Source of the DNA: Bartonella queenslandensis
Lineage (GTDB): Bacteria > Pseudomonadota > Alphaproteobacteria > Rhizobiales > Rhizobiaceae
Reading direction: 5' to 3'
NCBI RefSeq assembly: GCF_018155095.1
Contig: NZ_NAAI01000008.1
Location: 1 to 64,000 of the forward strand
DNA length: 64,000 bases
The notes under the pieces were generated by a model. That model worked only from the letters and a program-made list of their open reading frames with translations. It did no database searches and was not told the origin of the DNA. This document shows, piece after piece, positions 62,052-64,000 of the stretch (the stretch's first letter is position 1; each line of letters begins with the position of its first letter). The translations under genes were made by a program, and so were the position numbers.

Positions 62052-63526
62052 TGCCTTACCTTTGCAAGCGAATGGGGAATACCATCAACAACTTCCGAGC
62101 GTGATACATCCACGGCACCATCCCATCCCCCCCCCAAAGCCTTCATCAAAGCAATATATTGGGTAGCTAAAGCAATACGGCTATCTTTAAGTGCCATTTG
62201 CGCAGAATAATAGGAACGATCAGCATTTAACAATTCAAGAAAACTGGTATTGCCATTTTCAAAAAGACTTCGTGAAAGTTGTAAAGAATGCATAAAAGCT
62301 TTATTTGCAACGACTAGCTTTTCAAGGCGCTGATGTTCCTTTGTTAATCTTACGAGCGCATTTTCGACATCTTCTAAAGCCCCCAATACAGCCGCGCGAT
62401 AAGTAATAAAAGCCTGATCACGCTGTGCCCGCGCCATCGCAATAGAGGCAACAATCTGTCCTCCATTAAAGAAAGGGAAACGAAGATTAGGACCAAAAGA
62501 CCAACCAATGGTTGAACTTTTCCATAATTGATCCATTGCTGTTGTTGCTGTTGAAATATTCCCCGTTAATGTAAGCGACGGATAACGTTCTGCCTCACGT
62601 TGACCGATGCGTGCTGTTGCTTGTGCATATTGCCGCTCTGCCCGTCGCAAATCGGGACGTGTCAACAAAATATCTGCCGGAATTCCTGCTGGTATTGGCC
62701 ATTGTGGTTGTGGAATTTTTACGTGTTTGGCATTTTTTTGCAAAAGATTCTTCAAAGCCGTAGGGACATGACCGGTTAAGACAGAAAGGCGATGTATACT
62801 CATAGCCACATTTGCTTCCATCTGAGCAATATCGGCTTCTGTATTAGCCATTTGCGCTTTTGCATTTGAAACATCAAGCTCTGAAATATTACCTGCTGTT
62901 AATTTGGTCTGCATTAATTCATATGTTTTGCGTTGTGTCGCCGCAATTTGCCGCACAATTAATAGTTTTTGTTGCCACCCGCGCATTTGAACATAATTTG
63001 TTGCCACCTCTCCTAACAATATGACCATCGTCGCACGCATATCTTCCACCACCGCTTCAAGACCGTAACGTGCTGCTTCAACACCTCGCTTATGCCCTCC
63101 AAAAAAATCAAGCTCCCAACTTGCATCAAATCCACTACGATATTGGTTCAACGTATCAGATTGTCCAGATCCACTACGGGTTCCTGAAATTGTATTTGAC
63201 ATACTTGGCAATAAAGATCCCACCACTTGCCCTAAGCTCGCACGCGCCTCACGAATCCGCGCTTTGGCAACCGCAATATCATTATTTCCAGAAATTGCCT
63301 GATCCATTAATGTATTTAAAACCGGATCATTTAAAGGCCGCCACCACCCTGCAAGCGCAATTGAATGCCCAGATATCTGTGCAGACTGCTGTCCCCACCG
63401 CGCTGGAACAGAAAAAGATGTCTTATGATAATTTGGACCAACCATACATCCAGACAAAAGAAAACACAGCACAACATTCGAAATTAATCTACTAGAAATT
63501 CCCCTTTTGAGATTTCTGATATGCAT
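62048..63526 (-). CDS. NodT-family outer membrane efflux lipoprotein
   Basis: TolC-like channel of the NodT/OprM type, 492 residues. The signal peptide SNVVLCFLLSGC ends in a lipobox (Cys27), followed by MVGPNYHK, the family hallmark. Two repeated helical hairpins (ISGNNDIAVAKARIREARAS; LTRPDLRRAERQYAQATARI) form the trans-periplasmic barrel. It is first in an operon with macA and macB, so the complete tripartite pump is encoded together. Confidence 0.93.
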   Translation of the reverse strand: MHIRNLKRGISSRLISNVVLCFLLSGCMVGPNYHKTSFSVPARWGQQSAQISGHSIALAGWWRPLNDPVLNTLMDQAISGNNDIAVAKARIREARASLGQVVGSLLPSMSNTISGTRSGSGQSDTLNQYRSGFDASWELDFFGGHKRGVEAARYGLEAVVEDMRATMVILLGEVATNYVQMRGWQQKLLIVRQIAATQRKTYELMQTKLTAGNISELDVSNAKAQMANTEADIAQMEANVAMSIHRLSVLTGHVPTALKNLLQKNAKHVKIPQPQWPIPAGIPADILLTRPDLRRAERQYAQATARIGQREAERYPSLTLTGNISTATTAMDQLWKSSTIGWSFGPNLRFPFFNGGQIVASIAMARAQRDQAFITYRAAVLGALEDVENALVRLTKEHQRLEKLVVANKAFMHSLQLSRSLFENGNTSFLELLNADRSYYSAQMALKDSRIALATQYIALMKALGGGWDGAVDVSRSEVVDGIPHSLAKVRQ

Positions 63527-63593
63527 CTAATCTCCCGCATTTTTTCAGAATCATTATGTAATATTAATACTTTATTTATCTATTATTTCAAAA

Positions 63594-64000
63594 CTAACGT
63601 GAAAAATTAAATACAATTTGCACAGGAATATGATCTGAAGGACGTTCCCACCCGCGCGCATCACGAAAAGTTGAAAGATCCACCAAAAAAGGCGCTAAAT
63701 CTGGAGAAGACCAAACATGATCAAGTCGCCGCCCATAATCCGTAAGAGCCCAATCGCGAGCACGATAACTCCACCATGTGTAAAGTTTAGTAGGAACAGG
63801 GATATGCAACCGCATGAGATCAACCCATCCGCCCTGACAACACAAATCCTGTAAACGCTCGGTTTCAATGGGTGTATGGCTTACAACCTTCAATAATTGC
63901 TGATGAGACCAAACATCTTCTGCTAAAGGAGCAATATTCAAATCGCCCAGCAAAAGAGAAGACATCCCTTTTTCCTGATCAGCGCGGATAAAAGACATTT
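63594..64000 (-). CDS. xthA: Exodeoxyribonuclease III, C-terminal part
   Basis: Partial gene running off the right edge. The visible ~135 residues include LLLGDLNIAP (catalytic GDxN), YTWWSYRARDW, TDYGRRLDHVW (DYGRRLDH, catalytic Asp) and the C-terminal PSDHIPVQI with the active-site His. It is an AP endonuclease / 3'-5' exonuclease for base-excision repair. The start lies outside the window. Confidence 0.9.
   Translation of the reverse strand, partial: MSFIRADQEKGMSSLLLGDLNIAPLAEDVWSHQQLLKVVSHTPIETERLQDLCCQGGWVDLMRLHIPVPTKLYTWWSYRARDWALTDYGRRLDHVWSSPDLAPFLVDLSTFRDARGWERPSDHIPVQIVFNFSR

Overview
The window looks like a chromosomal segment of a Bartonella species (Alphaproteobacteria, Hyphomicrobiales). 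The evidence is AT-rich DNA, Hyphomicrobiales-type gene neighbourhoods (tkt-gap-pgk-fba; pyk next to a DUF1036 gene; helicase/fdxA/carD/rpoH; atpHAGDC; ftsE-ftsX-ydcF), and compact housekeeping operons separated by long decayed spacers. The species cannot be fixed from the sequence alone.

Layout. 1-6.1 kb: glycolysis/pentose phosphate operon on the minus strand (tkt, gap, pgk, fba). 6.4-7.1 kb: a DUF4164 gene and zapA. 7.7-10.5 kb: pyk, a DUF1036 gene and gapR. 10.9-17.2 kb: an acetyltransferase, an ABC-F ATPase with an upstream glycine-zipper lipoprotein, thiamine pyrophosphokinase and an M48 metalloprotease. 17.5-21.9 kb: rpoH, the C-terminal half of a large helicase, fdxA and carD. 22-29.2 kb: accessory, decayed DNA around rpmF and ispA, ending with an MFS exporter next to a broken ThiF/MccB-like gene. 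29.3-34.9 kb: ispG, a small DUF883-like protein and an EmrAB-like exporter. 34.9-40.1 kb: the F1 ATP synthase operon. 41.7-49.9 kb: priA, a transaldolase, lptE, leuS and a YggS-family gene. 50-52.3 kb: an AT-rich island holding small membrane/glycine-zipper ORFs. 52.3-64 kb: acs, ftsE-ftsX-ydcF, a NodT-MacA-MacB tripartite exporter and the end of an exonuclease III gene.

Two structural themes explain most of the 'empty' DNA. First, about a dozen dispersed copies, in both orientations, of one repeat: a conserved leader with a hairpin (TTGATTTATAA ... ATCGTAAGATTCTCTCAT) followed by a decaying N-terminal piece of a P4-type tyrosine integrase. Second, many intact housekeeping genes (fba, pgk, gap, pyk, the ABC-F gene, rpoH, rpmF, priA, the YggS-family gene) have a diverged partial copy of themselves in the adjacent spacer. 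For rpmF this has become a 177-bp tandem array whose units each carry the same 36-codon ORF.

Candidate accessory systems are: (i) a remnant of a microcin C-like cluster (ThiF/MccB-like pseudogene followed by an MFS exporter), and (ii) a short glycine-zipper, bacteriocin-like ORF followed by a frameshifted two-helix membrane ORF that could be an immunity protein. Both are inferences from sequence character, not proven functions.
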